Shown here one piece after another: positions 36,320-44,032 of a stretch of DNA of 64,000 nucleotides (positions are counted from its first letter, which is position 1; each line of letters starts with the position of its first letter). This stretch comes from Streptomyces lucensis JCM 4490 (lineage in GTDB: Bacteria > Actinomycetota > Actinomycetes > Streptomycetales > Streptomycetaceae), in contig NZ_BMUE01000017.1 in NCBI RefSeq assembly GCF_014650035.1, positions 79,879-143,878 on the forward strand, written 5' to 3'. The notes beneath the pieces were generated by a model. It was not told the DNA's origin and ran no database searches. It was given only the letters and a program-made list of their open reading frames with translations. The position numbers were made by a program, and so were the translations under genes.

Positions 36320-36335
36320 ATGCGATACTGGCGGC

Positions 36336-36875
36336 ATGACCATCCGCGCCCGCCTCGCCCATACCGCCGAGCTGGACCCCGCCGAACTCCGCACCGTGCG
36401 CGCCCTGTTGGACGACGCCTTCGACGGTGACTTCTCCGACGAGGACTGGGACCACGGGCTCGGGGGCATGCACGTGCTCCTGTACGACGGCGCCGGACTC
36501 GCCGCCCACGGGTCCGCCGTGATGCGCCGCGTGCGTCACCGCGGGCGCTGGCTGCGCGCCGGTTACGTCGAAGCCGTCGCCGTACGGGCCGACGTGCGGC
36601 GCACCGGGCTCGGCGGGCGGGTGATGGCGGAGCTGGAGCGGCTGATCGACCGGGCCTACGACCTCGGCGCGCTGGCCGCGAGCGACGAGGGCGCCCTGCT
36701 GTACACCGCCCGCGGCTGGCAGCGGTGGGCGGGGCGGCTGCACGCCCTCTCGCCGGACGGGATCGTGCGGCTTCCCGAGGAGGAGGGGTACGTGTATGTG
36801 CGGCCCGCGCTCGCCGGGACCCTCGACCCCACCGGGGACCTCGTCCTGGACTGGCGGGACGGGGACGTCACCTGA
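36336..36875 (+). CDS. GNAT-family N-acetyltransferase
   Basis: The 179-residue protein shows the acetyl-CoA-binding pattern VEAVAVRADVRRTGLGGRVMAELERL (motif A, with R-x-x-G-x-G/A) and a C-terminal part with ALLYTARGWQRW. This is the type seen in aminoglycoside 2'-N-acetyltransferase relatives: the start IRARLAHTAELDPAELRTVRALLDDAF matches that branch. Resistance to an aminoglycoside is possible but unproven, as many Streptomyces carry housekeeping relatives. A -10 six bases before the ATG and no ribosome site suggest a leaderless mRNA. Confidence 0.8.
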   Translation: MTIRARLAHTAELDPAELRTVRALLDDAFDGDFSDEDWDHGLGGMHVLLYDGAGLAAHGSAVMRRVRHRGRWLRAGYVEAVAVRADVRRTGLGGRVMAELERLIDRAYDLGALAASDEGALLYTARGWQRWAGRLHALSPDGIVRLPEEEGYVYVRPALAGTLDPTGDLVLDWRDGDVT

Positions 36876-36929
36876 GTCCCCCGGATGCACGAAGTGCCAG
36901 CTCAGGGCGGTGTGATCGGGGTCGCCGTC

Positions 36930-36998
36930 TCAGATAGTAGGAAGTCCGAGTAATTGTGCAGACAGACAGGGCCGGCTCCCTTAGTTTTGTAGGAGCCG
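36930..36998 (+). promoter_or_regulatory. AT-rich stretch with hairpin before the small basic protein
   Basis: Bases 36930-36960 (around GATAGTAGGAAGTCCGAGTA) are clearly richer in A+T than the surroundings and may hold a promoter. CGGCTCC (36973-36979) pairs with GGAGCCG (36992-36998) just behind. The 265-bp gap between the GNAT gene and the small gene at 37141 shows nothing else. Confidence 0.35.
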
Positions 36999-37140
36999 AA
37001 CGTCTCGCCAGATCCGGCGAATGGCGGTCGTGAGCCGGGCCCCGTGCAGGCAACCCCTGCGGCCCCCGCTCCCCGCCCCTTCCGGCGTCTCGCAACCCTC
37101 CCCCGACGTACTCCACGTTTGCCCGAAGGAGTCGATTTCC

Positions 37141-37272
37141 ATGGCCGAGACGACCGTCCGCCGCCGCGTCCGCCACGTGACCCGCACGAGCGAGTCCGAC
37201 CGCCAGAACGCCGCCGCCGCCCTCCAGCGCGCCCTCGACCGCCGGGACAACGGCGGCGAGACCGGCCACTGA
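37141..37272 (+). CDS. Small basic protein, 43 residues
   Basis: ATG 37141 has GAAGGAG 12-18 bases upstream. The product reads MAETTVRRRVRHVTRTSESD and continues with a short amphipathic helix QNAAAALQRALDRRDNGG. I recall near-identical short proteins in other Streptomyces, without a function. Basic composition and small size would allow nucleic-acid or membrane-surface binding, but this is only a guess. It converges on the phosphatase gene. Confidence 0.65.
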   Translation: MAETTVRRRVRHVTRTSESDRQNAAAALQRALDRRDNGGETGH

Positions 37273-37328
37273 GCGACGCCGCCGCGCACCACCGAGCCGG
37301 GAGCCGCACCCGGGGGTGCGGTGCGGCC

Positions 37329-38888
37329 TCACCCGCCGCGCCGCACCTCGAAGTGGTCGATCCGCCGCCCATCCTGCGCCAGCGCCGACACCGCGAGCCG
37401 CGGTGAGGTGCCCGCCCGCGCCTCCACCGTGAGGAGCGAGAAGCCGGTGTACCTGACCCGCGACCACTCCGCCGTCTCCGGCGCGCGGTCCTTGCCCTCC
37501 GTCCAGTGGAAGGTCTCGACCGCCTCGTGCCGGGTGACGTGCCCCTCGTAGCTGTCCTTGACACCGGAGGGGAAGGCGTACAGGTCACGGCCGCCGCCGC
37601 CCGCGGTGACGTAGACGATTCCGTCCCGCGTGGGGTCGGTGGCGCCGCCGACCGGCACCGCCCGGCCCACCCTGCCGCTCCTGATCGCGTCCGTGCGCTC
37701 GTACACGTGGTTGTGCCCGTTGATCACCAGGTCCACCTGGTGCTTCGCGAACAGCGGCAGCCACTGGGCGCGCACCCCGCCGTCGGAGGCGTGCTGCGAG
37801 GTCGAGTAGGCGCAGTGGTGGAAGAAGACGACCACGAAGTCCACGCCGTCGGCCGCGCGCAGCCGGCCCAGCGTCCGGTCCAGCCAGGCCGTCTGCCGGC
37901 CGTCGCTGTTACCGCGGTTGACGGGGATCTCGTACGACACGTCGTTGGCGTCCAGCGCCACGAAGCCGACGTTGCCGTAGGTGAACGTGTACGCCCCCGG
38001 TGTGCCGTGCGGGTCGAAGCCGTTGCCGGGCAGGGAGAACCGGGCCAGCTGGCCGCCGTAGCCGTCCGGCGAGTACCAGGCCTCCATGTCGTGGTTGCCG
38101 GTCGTCACCATCCAGGGCACGGACCGGGCGACCGGCTCGTTCTGCCGCAGGAACAGGTCCCAGAAGGCGGGGTCGTAGCCGTCCGTCGTGTGGCCGGTGC
38201 CGCTGACGTCCGCGTAGCAGATGTCGCCGGCGTGCAGGTGGAAGGCGGGCCTCTGACGCAGCATCAGATGGTCGTTGGCGTCCGCCGCGCGGCCCACGCC
38301 CTGGTCGCCGAAGGCCGTGAACACGAACCGCTCCGGGCGCGCGGGCGCCGTGCGGAAGGAGGCGACGGCCGGGCGGTGGGCGGGGGCGGCGGGGTCCCAG
38401 CCGTCGTGGCCCACGCCGTAGTAGTACGTCGTACCGGGCGTCAGACCGTCCAGGGCCGCGTGCACGTAGTACTGCTCCAGCGCCGGCCGCACCCCCCGCA
38501 CCCCCGGCGTGTGCAGCTCGCGCACCTCGGCCTCGACGCGGTGACCCAGCTCGTCGGGCCGCAGTCCGACCCGCAGGTACGGCCGCCGCACCGCGAACGG
38601 CACCTGCCACGAGACCCGCATGCGGGTGCGGGGGTCGGACCCGAAGGCCAGATGGCGTCCGAACGGGCGGACCGCCGAACCCGGCACCCTCGGGGCCGCC
38701 GCTGCCGCCGGCCTGGCGTCGGAGGAGCCGGCGGAGGCGGAGCAGCCGGTCAGCAGGCCGCCCGCCACCGCGCCCGCCGTCACCAGGGCGCGGCGGCGGA
38801 CCACGCGGGTGCGCAGGTACTCGTACTGCTCGGCCATGGTCATCCGCTCCGCGAGCGGACGCGGGATGCCGACGTCTGGGGTCTCCAT
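37329..38888 (-). CDS. Purple acid phosphatase-like exported metallophosphoesterase
   Basis: The 519-residue protein has an export signal near residues 28-50 with RRRALVTAGAVAGGLLTGC. This combines a twin-arginine-like start and a lipobox cysteine. A fibronectin-like domain comes first (SWQVPFAVRRPYLRVGL to YYYGVGHDG). The calcineurin-like catalytic domain has all five purple acid phosphatase motifs: GDQG, GDICY, GNHD, VFFHH and GHNHVYE. It should use a dinuclear metal centre to release phosphate outside the cell. ATG 38888 follows GGAAG; frames further upstream enter the leuB promoter. Confidence 0.9.
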   Translation of the reverse strand: METPDVGIPRPLAERMTMAEQYEYLRTRVVRRRALVTAGAVAGGLLTGCSASAGSSDARPAAAAAPRVPGSAVRPFGRHLAFGSDPRTRMRVSWQVPFAVRRPYLRVGLRPDELGHRVEAEVRELHTPGVRGVRPALEQYYVHAALDGLTPGTTYYYGVGHDGWDPAAPAHRPAVASFRTAPARPERFVFTAFGDQGVGRAADANDHLMLRQRPAFHLHAGDICYADVSGTGHTTDGYDPAFWDLFLRQNEPVARSVPWMVTTGNHDMEAWYSPDGYGGQLARFSLPGNGFDPHGTPGAYTFTYGNVGFVALDANDVSYEIPVNRGNSDGRQTAWLDRTLGRLRAADGVDFVVVFFHHCAYSTSQHASDGGVRAQWLPLFAKHQVDLVINGHNHVYERTDAIRSGRVGRAVPVGGATDPTRDGIVYVTAGGGGRDLYAFPSGVKDSYEGHVTRHEAVETFHWTEGKDRAPETAEWSRVRYTGFSLLTVEARAGTSPRLAVSALAQDGRRIDHFEVRRGG

Positions 38889-39018
38889 GTCCGGGAAGCT
38901 TCCACCGGCCGCCAACGCCCGCACCACGCAGGGGTGAACGTCAGCCGACCGGGTGGCACCGGGTCCGGACGCGTTGTCCGGATGGCGGACAGTGCGTGTC
39001 ATCACCTGGGACGAGGAG

Positions 39019-39024
39019 TAGGGT
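39019..39024 (+). promoter_or_regulatory. -10 element of a probable leaderless leuB promoter
   Basis: TAGGGT at 39019-39024 ends seven bases before the leuB ATG, and GTGTCA at 38996-39001 lies 17 bases upstream as a -35. No well-placed ribosome binding site is present, so the transcript probably starts at the ATG. Confidence 0.55.
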
Positions 39025-39031
39025 GCCCGGC

Positions 39032-40075
39032 ATGTCTCGCAGCATCAATCTCGCAGTGATCCCCGGTGACGGCATCGGCCAGGAGGTCGTGGCCGAGGGT
39101 CTGAAGGTCCTCTCCGCCGTCCTGCCGCAGGATGTGAAGCTGGAGACCAAGGAGTACGACTTCGGCGCCAGGCGCTACCACGCCACCGGTGAGACCCTCA
39201 CCGACGCCGACCTCGACGCCCTGAAGCGGCACGACGCCATCCTGCTCGGCGCGATCGGCGACCCGTCGGTGCCGTCCGGCGTCCTGGAGCGCGGCTTCCT
39301 GCTCAAGCTCCGCTTCGCCTTCGACCACCACGTCAACCTGCGCCCGTCCAAGCTCCTGCCGGGCGTGGCCACCCCGCTGGCCGGCCAGCCGGAGATCGAC
39401 TTCGTCGTCGTCCGCGAGGGCACCGAGGGCCCGTACACCGGCAACGGCGGCACCATCCGCAAGGGCACCGAGCACGAGATCGCCACCGAGGTCTCCGTGA
39501 ACACGGCCTACGGGGTCGAGCGCGTGGTCCGCGACGCCTTCGCCCGTGCCCAGGCCCGCCCGCGCAAGAAGCTCACGCTGGTCCACAAGAACAACGTGCT
39601 GACCTTCGCCGGGCACCTGTGGACGAACGTCTTCAACAAGGTGGCCGAGGAGTACCCCGAGGTCACCACCGACTACATCCACGTGGACGCGGCGACCATC
39701 TATCTGGTCACCGACCCCGCCCGGTTCGACGTCATCGTCACCGACAACCTCTTCGGTGACATCATCACCGACCTCGCCGCGGCCGTCTCCGGCGGCATCG
39801 GCGTGGCCGCCTCCGGCAACATCAACCCCGGCGGCGAGTTCCCGTCCATGTTCGAGCCCGTCCACGGCTCGGCCCCGGACATCGCCGGACAGGGCAAGGC
39901 CGACCCCAGCGCCACGGTCCTGTCGGTCGCCCTGCTGCTGCGTCACCTCGGCTACGACGCCGAGGCCGACCGCATCGACGCCGCCGTCGCCGCCGACCTG
40001 ACCGAGCGCTCCTCGCTCGGCGCCCGCAGCACCGCGCGGATCGGCGACGCGCTCGCCGCGCGAGTAGCCGGCTGA
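39032..40075 (+). CDS. leuB: 3-isopropylmalate dehydrogenase
   Basis: LeuB (347 residues) oxidatively decarboxylates 3-isopropylmalate in leucine synthesis. Family members also act on 3-methylmalate in the citramalate route to isoleucine. Conserved parts are LAVIPGDGIGQEV, the Arg residues in FDHHVNLRPSKLLPG, VREGTEGPYTGNGG, KNNVLTFAGHLW and the metal and NAD region VIVTDNLFGDIITDLAAAVSGG, with EPVHGSAPDIAGQGKADP for NAD. The enzyme is of the short actinobacterial type. It stands alone, but leaves its product pathway next to ilvE and cimA. Confidence 0.94.
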   Translation: MSRSINLAVIPGDGIGQEVVAEGLKVLSAVLPQDVKLETKEYDFGARRYHATGETLTDADLDALKRHDAILLGAIGDPSVPSGVLERGFLLKLRFAFDHHVNLRPSKLLPGVATPLAGQPEIDFVVVREGTEGPYTGNGGTIRKGTEHEIATEVSVNTAYGVERVVRDAFARAQARPRKKLTLVHKNNVLTFAGHLWTNVFNKVAEEYPEVTTDYIHVDAATIYLVTDPARFDVIVTDNLFGDIITDLAAAVSGGIGVAASGNINPGGEFPSMFEPVHGSAPDIAGQGKADPSATVLSVALLLRHLGYDAEADRIDAAVAADLTERSSLGARSTARIGDALAARVAG

Positions 40076-40094
40076 TCCGGCGCTCCACCCCCAC

Positions 40095-40124
40095 AAGCCG
40101 CCGGGTCACCGCACCCGGCGGCTT
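40095..40124 (+). terminator. Hairpin after leuB
   Basis: AAGCCGCCGGGT (40095-40106) and ACCCGGCGGCTT (40113-40124) form a perfect 12-bp stem with a six-base loop, followed by CCTTGT. It lies 19 bases after the stop. Confidence 0.9.
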
Positions 40125-40201
40125 CCTTGTGTCCCCGCCGGGTGCCACCATCGACCCCTGGGCCGCTTTCACCCCCGTTCCGCCCGCCGAGGGCCCCGCG
40201 C

Positions 40202-40303
40202 GATAATCGAACACGGAGCCGCGGTATGAGGGAAAGCTCGGACGTCCTAGGACTGCCGACTGGCAGTATGGGCGTGAGCGCGGCCCGCCTCTACGACCGG
40301 TGA
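40202..40303 (+). promoter_or_regulatory. ilvE promoter and leader with a short open frame
   Basis: GATAAT (40202-40207) is a near-consensus -10, which would start the mRNA around 40214. The leader has the palindrome GTCCTAGGAC (40244-40253) and the hairpin CTGCC-GACT-GGCAG (40253-40266). An ATG at 40226 opens a 25-codon frame beginning MRESSDVLGLPTGSMGV and ending at 40303, 13 bases before ilvE. It has no clear ribosome site. Confidence 0.45.
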
Positions 40304-40316
40304 AGGACAACCACTC

Positions 40317-41405
40317 ATGACGACGCCCACGATCGAGCTCAAGCCGTCCGCCCACCCCCTGGCCGCCGCCGAGCGGGAGGCGATCCTGGCCAGCCCCGGC
40401 TTCGGCCGCCACTTCACCGACCACATGGTGACGATCAAGTGGACCGAGGGCCGCGGCTGGCACGACGCGCAGCTCGTCCCGTACGGCCCGATCTCCCTCG
40501 ACCCCTCCACCCACGTCCTGCACTACGGCCAGGAGATCTTCGAGGGCCTGAAGGCGTACCGGCAGCCCGACGGCTCGATCGCGGTGTTCCGTCCCGAGGC
40601 GAACGCCCGCCGCTTCCGCAACTCCGCCCGCCGCATGGCCATGGCCGAGCTGCCCGAGGAACTGTTCATCGCCGCGCTGGACGCGCTGCTCTCCCAGGAC
40701 GCCGACTGGGTCCCGCCGCACGGCGGCGAGGAGTCCCTCTACCTGCGCCCGTTCATGTTCGCCACGGAGGCCGCGCTCGGTGTCCACCCGGCGAACGAGT
40801 ACCTGTTCATGCTGATCGCCTCCCCCTCCGGCGCGTACTTCGCGGGCGGCGTCAAGCCGGTCACCATCTGGGTCTCCGAGGACCACGTCCGCGCCGTCCC
40901 GGGCGGCACCGGCGACGCCAAGACCGGCGGCAACTACGCGGCCTCCCTCCTTCCGCAGGCCGAGGCCGCCGCCAACGGCTGCGACCAGGTCGTCTACCTC
41001 GACGCGGTGACCCGCACCAAGGTCGAGGAGAGCGGCAGCATGAACGTCGCCTTCGTCTACGGCGACCGGATCGTCACCCCCTCCCTCACCGGTTCGATCC
41101 TGGAGGGCATCACCCGCGACTCCCTCCTCCAGGTCGCCCGCGACCTCGGTTACACCGCCGAGGAGGGTGTGATCACCCTGGAGCAGTGGCGCGCGGACGC
41201 CGCCTCGGGCGACCTCACCGAGGTCTTCGCCTGCGGCACCGCCGCCGTGGTCACGCCCATCGGTCACGTCAAGACCAGGACGGACGCCTGGACCCACGGC
41301 GACGGCGAGCCCGGCCCGGTCACCGTGCGCCTGCGAGAGGCTCTGCTCGGCCTGCAGCGCGGCATGACCGAGGACAAGCACGGCTGGATGCACAAGATCG
41401 GCTGA
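40317..41405 (+). CDS. ilvE: Branched-chain amino acid aminotransferase
   Basis: IlvE (362 residues) is the PLP enzyme that makes valine, leucine and isoleucine from their 2-oxoacids with glutamate. It is a fold-type IV enzyme: the PLP lysine is K202 in DAKTGGNYAASLLPQAEA. FEGLKAYRQPDG, LYLRPFMFATEAALGV and CGTAAVVTPIG are typical of the larger actinobacterial and mitochondrial branch. ATG 40317 follows AAGGACAAC. The catabolic direction is also possible. Confidence 0.95.
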   Translation: MTTPTIELKPSAHPLAAAEREAILASPGFGRHFTDHMVTIKWTEGRGWHDAQLVPYGPISLDPSTHVLHYGQEIFEGLKAYRQPDGSIAVFRPEANARRFRNSARRMAMAELPEELFIAALDALLSQDADWVPPHGGEESLYLRPFMFATEAALGVHPANEYLFMLIASPSGAYFAGGVKPVTIWVSEDHVRAVPGGTGDAKTGGNYAASLLPQAEAAANGCDQVVYLDAVTRTKVEESGSMNVAFVYGDRIVTPSLTGSILEGITRDSLLQVARDLGYTAEEGVITLEQWRADAASGDLTEVFACGTAAVVTPIGHVKTRTDAWTHGDGEPGPVTVRLREALLGLQRGMTEDKHGWMHKIG

Positions 41406-41422
41406 CGCCCCCCGCTCACCCT

Positions 41423-41461
41423 GAGGGCCGCCCCGGACGCTCATCGTCCGCGGCGGCCCTC
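41423..41461 (+). terminator. Hairpin after ilvE
   Basis: GAGGGCCGCC (41423-41432) pairs with GGCGGCCCTC (41452-41461), and CGGACG (41434-41439) with CGTCCG (41445-41450). One C/C mismatch separates the two stems. The loop has five bases. Confidence 0.9.
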
Positions 41462-41485
41462 GCGCTTTCCGGGCTCTCGCCTCGG

Positions 41486-41570
41486 TTAGAGCAATGCTCA
41501 ATCTGAAGAGACCGGAATACGAGTCAGGGCTTCCGTTTCGAGTGTGGACGTGTTTAGAGTGATGCTCTAA
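41486..41570 (+). promoter_or_regulatory. Two TTAGAGnnATGCTC palindromes before the urease-like operon
   Basis: TTAGAGCAATGCTCAA (41486-41501) and TTAGAGTGATGCTCTAA (41554-41570) share the same layout, and their centres are 68 bases apart. The second is a full palindrome and contains TAGAGT, a likely -10 (41555-41560), 39 bases before the start codon. They fit operators for the TetR protein encoded at the end of the operon. Confidence 0.75.
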
Positions 41571-41598
41571 CGTGTTCAAGCCAAGGAGGTGCCGCGGC

Positions 41599-42294
41599 GT
41601 GAGACTGACCCCCACGGAACGCGACCGGCTGCTGCTCTTCGGGGCCGCCGAGCTGGCCCGGGCCCGTCGCGCACGCGGCCTGAGGCTGAACGTGCCGGAG
41701 GCGACCGCGCTGATCGCGGACACCGTCTGCGAGGCCGCCCGGGACGGCAGGCGGCTCGCGGAGGCCGTCGAGGCGGCCCGCTCCGTCCTCGGCCCCGAGG
41801 ACGTGCTGCCGGGCGTCGCCGACGTCGTCACCGAGGTCATGGTGGAGGCCGTCTTCGACGACGGCTCCCGGCTCGCGGTGGTCCCCGACCCCATCGGCGG
41901 CGGCCTCGGTGAGGACGCCCCCGGCGCGCTCCTGCCCGGGGCGCGGCACGCCGACCCGGAGCCGGCCCTCCGGCTCCTCGTCACCAACACCGCGACCGTG
42001 CCGGTCTCCGTCACCTCCCACTTCCACTTCTTCGAGGCCAATCCCCGCCTCTCCTTCGACCGTTCGGCCGCCTACGGCAAGCGGCTCGCCGTGCCCGCCG
42101 GCTCCTCGGTCCGCTTCGGGCCGGGGGAGAGCGAGGAGGTCGGCCTCGTACCGATCGGCGGCGAGCGGATCGCGATCGGTTTCGCCGGGCTGGTCGACGG
42201 GCCGCTGGACGCCCCCGGAGCACGGGAGGAGGCCCTGCGCAGGGCCTCCGCCTGCGGATACCTGGGAGCCGCCGCGGAAGGGGACGGGCGATGA
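41599..42294 (+). CDS. Urease-like fused gamma/beta subunit
   Basis: The 231-residue protein joins the two small urease subunits in one chain, as in Helicobacter. Residues 1-100 match UreA (RLTPTERDRLLLFGAAELAR, then LNVPEATALIADTVCEAARDG). From about 125 it matches UreB, with VTSHFHFFEANPRLSFDRSAAYGKRL and a GESEEVGLVPIGG segment. GTG 41599 has a full AAGGAGGT eight bases upstream. Its stop overlaps the alpha-subunit start (ATGA). None of the urease accessory genes (ureD, E, F, G) is nearby, so nickel loading would depend on genes elsewhere or the enzyme may differ from urease. Confidence 0.92.
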   Translation: MRLTPTERDRLLLFGAAELARARRARGLRLNVPEATALIADTVCEAARDGRRLAEAVEAARSVLGPEDVLPGVADVVTEVMVEAVFDDGSRLAVVPDPIGGGLGEDAPGALLPGARHADPEPALRLLVTNTATVPVSVTSHFHFFEANPRLSFDRSAAYGKRLAVPAGSSVRFGPGESEEVGLVPIGGERIAIGFAGLVDGPLDAPGAREEALRRASACGYLGAAAEGDGR

Positions 42295-44015
42295 GCCGCT
42301 CGAAGGGGCGCGAGGTCAGCCGGGCGGTCCACGTCGACCCGCACGCGTACGCGGCCACCCACGGTCCCCGGGCCGGCGACCGCGTCCGCCTCGGCGACTC
42401 GGGTCTGACCGTCCGCGTCGAGTCCGACTCCCAGCGCTACGGCGACGAGTTCCTGGCCGGCTTCGGCAAGACGGCCCGCGACGGACTGCACCTGAAGGCC
42501 GCCGCCGTCCGCGACACCTGCGACGTCGTGATCAGCAACGTCCTCGTGATCGACGCCGTCCAGGGGATCAGGAAGGTCTCCATCGGCGTCCGGGAGGGCC
42601 GCATCCACGCCATCGGGCGCGCCGGCAACCCGGACACCCTCGACGGGGTCGACGTCGTCGTCGGCACCGGCACCTCCATCGTGTCCGGCGAGGGACTGAT
42701 CGCCACCGCCGGGGCCGTCGACACCCACGTCCACCTGCTGTCGCCGCGGATCATGGAGGCATCCCTCGCCTCCGGCGTGACCACGATCATCGGGCAAGAG
42801 TTCGGGCCGGTGTGGGGCGTCGGCGTCAACTCGCCCTGGGCGCTGCGCCACGCCTTCGGCGCCTTCGACGCCTGGCCGGTCAACATCGGCTTCCTGGGCC
42901 GGGGTTCGTCCTCGCACGAGGCCCCGCTCGTGGAGGCGCTGGCCGAGGGCGGGGCGAGCGGTTTCAAGGTGCACGAGGACATGGGCGCCCACACCCGCGC
43001 CCTGGACACCGCCCTGCGCGTCGCCGAGGAGCACGACGTCCAGGTGGCCCTGCACAGCGACGGGCTGAACGAGTGCCTGTCGGTCGAGGACACCCTGCGC
43101 GTCCTGGAGGGCCGGACCATCCACGCCTTCCACATCGAGGGCTGCGGCGGCGGGCACGTGCCCAACGTGCTGAAGATGGCCGGCGTCCCGAACGTCATCG
43201 GCTCCTCCACCAACCCCACCCTGCCCTTCGGCCGGGACGCGGTCGCCGAGCACTACGGCATGATCGTCTCCGTCCACGACCTCAAGCCGGATCTGCCCGG
43301 CGACGCCGCCATGGCCCGCGACCGCATCCGCGCCGGCACGATGGGCGCCGAGGACGTGCTGCACGACCTGGGGGCGATCGGCATCACCTCCTCCGACGCC
43401 CAGGGCATGGGCCGCGCCGGCGAGACGGTCCGCCGCACCTTCGCCATGGCCGGCAAGATGAAGGCCGAGCTGGGCCCGATGGAGGGCGACGGCGAGGGCG
43501 ACGACAACGCCCGCGTCCTGCGCTACATCGCCAAACTGACCATCAACCCGGCCATCGCGCACGGCCTCTCCCGCGAGGTCGGCTCCATCGAGGCCGGCAA
43601 GCTCGCCGACATCGTGCTCTGGCGCCCCGAGTACTTCGGGGCCAAGCCGCAGCTCGTCCTCAAGGCCGGCTTCCCGGCGTACGGCGTGGTCGGCGACCCC
43701 AACGCGGCCACCGACACCTGCGAACCCCTCGTACTGGGGCCGCAGTTCGGCGCGTACGGCGCCACGGCCGCCGATCTCTCGGTCGCCTTCGTCTCCCGCG
43801 CGGCCGCCGACCAGGGCAACGACACGATGCCGACCCGGCGCCGCCGGGTCGCCGTCCGCGGCACCCGGGGCATCGGCCCCGCCGACCTGCGGCTGAACGC
43901 CCGGCTCGGCGCGGTCGACGTCGACCGGCGCACCGGCCTGGTCACCCTCGACGGCGACCCGCTGCGCTCGGCGCCCGCCGACTCCGTCTCCCTCAACCGG
44001 CTGTACTTCCTCTGA
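42291..44015 (+). CDS. ureC: Urease-like alpha subunit with altered active-site flap
   Basis: This 574-residue amidohydrolase keeps the metal ligands of urease: H146 and H148 (DTHVHLL), carbamylated K226 (GFKVHED), H255 (ALHSDGLNE), H289 (GGGHVPN) and D369 (SSDAQGMGR). The mobile flap is changed. Where canonical ureases have VCHHLDP, this protein has VSVHDLKP (V326-P332 region). The conserved Cys is V328 and the second His is D330, while the catalytic-type His is kept as H329. It may be a slow urease or act on another amide such as a carbamoyl or guanidino compound. It overlaps the fused small subunit by four bases. Confidence 0.9.
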   Translation: MSRSKGREVSRAVHVDPHAYAATHGPRAGDRVRLGDSGLTVRVESDSQRYGDEFLAGFGKTARDGLHLKAAAVRDTCDVVISNVLVIDAVQGIRKVSIGVREGRIHAIGRAGNPDTLDGVDVVVGTGTSIVSGEGLIATAGAVDTHVHLLSPRIMEASLASGVTTIIGQEFGPVWGVGVNSPWALRHAFGAFDAWPVNIGFLGRGSSSHEAPLVEALAEGGASGFKVHEDMGAHTRALDTALRVAEEHDVQVALHSDGLNECLSVEDTLRVLEGRTIHAFHIEGCGGGHVPNVLKMAGVPNVIGSSTNPTLPFGRDAVAEHYGMIVSVHDLKPDLPGDAAMARDRIRAGTMGAEDVLHDLGAIGITSSDAQGMGRAGETVRRTFAMAGKMKAELGPMEGDGEGDDNARVLRYIAKLTINPAIAHGLSREVGSIEAGKLADIVLWRPEYFGAKPQLVLKAGFPAYGVVGDPNAATDTCEPLVLGPQFGAYGATAADLSVAFVSRAAADQGNDTMPTRRRRVAVRGTRGIGPADLRLNARLGAVDVDRRTGLVTLDGDPLRSAPADSVSLNRLYFL

Positions 44016-44032
44016 GCCAAGGACCTGTGTTC

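Noticed and set aside
36902..37588. Minus-strand frames over the small basic gene
   Set aside because: They are Arg/Gly-rich low-complexity translations without start signals or family motifs.
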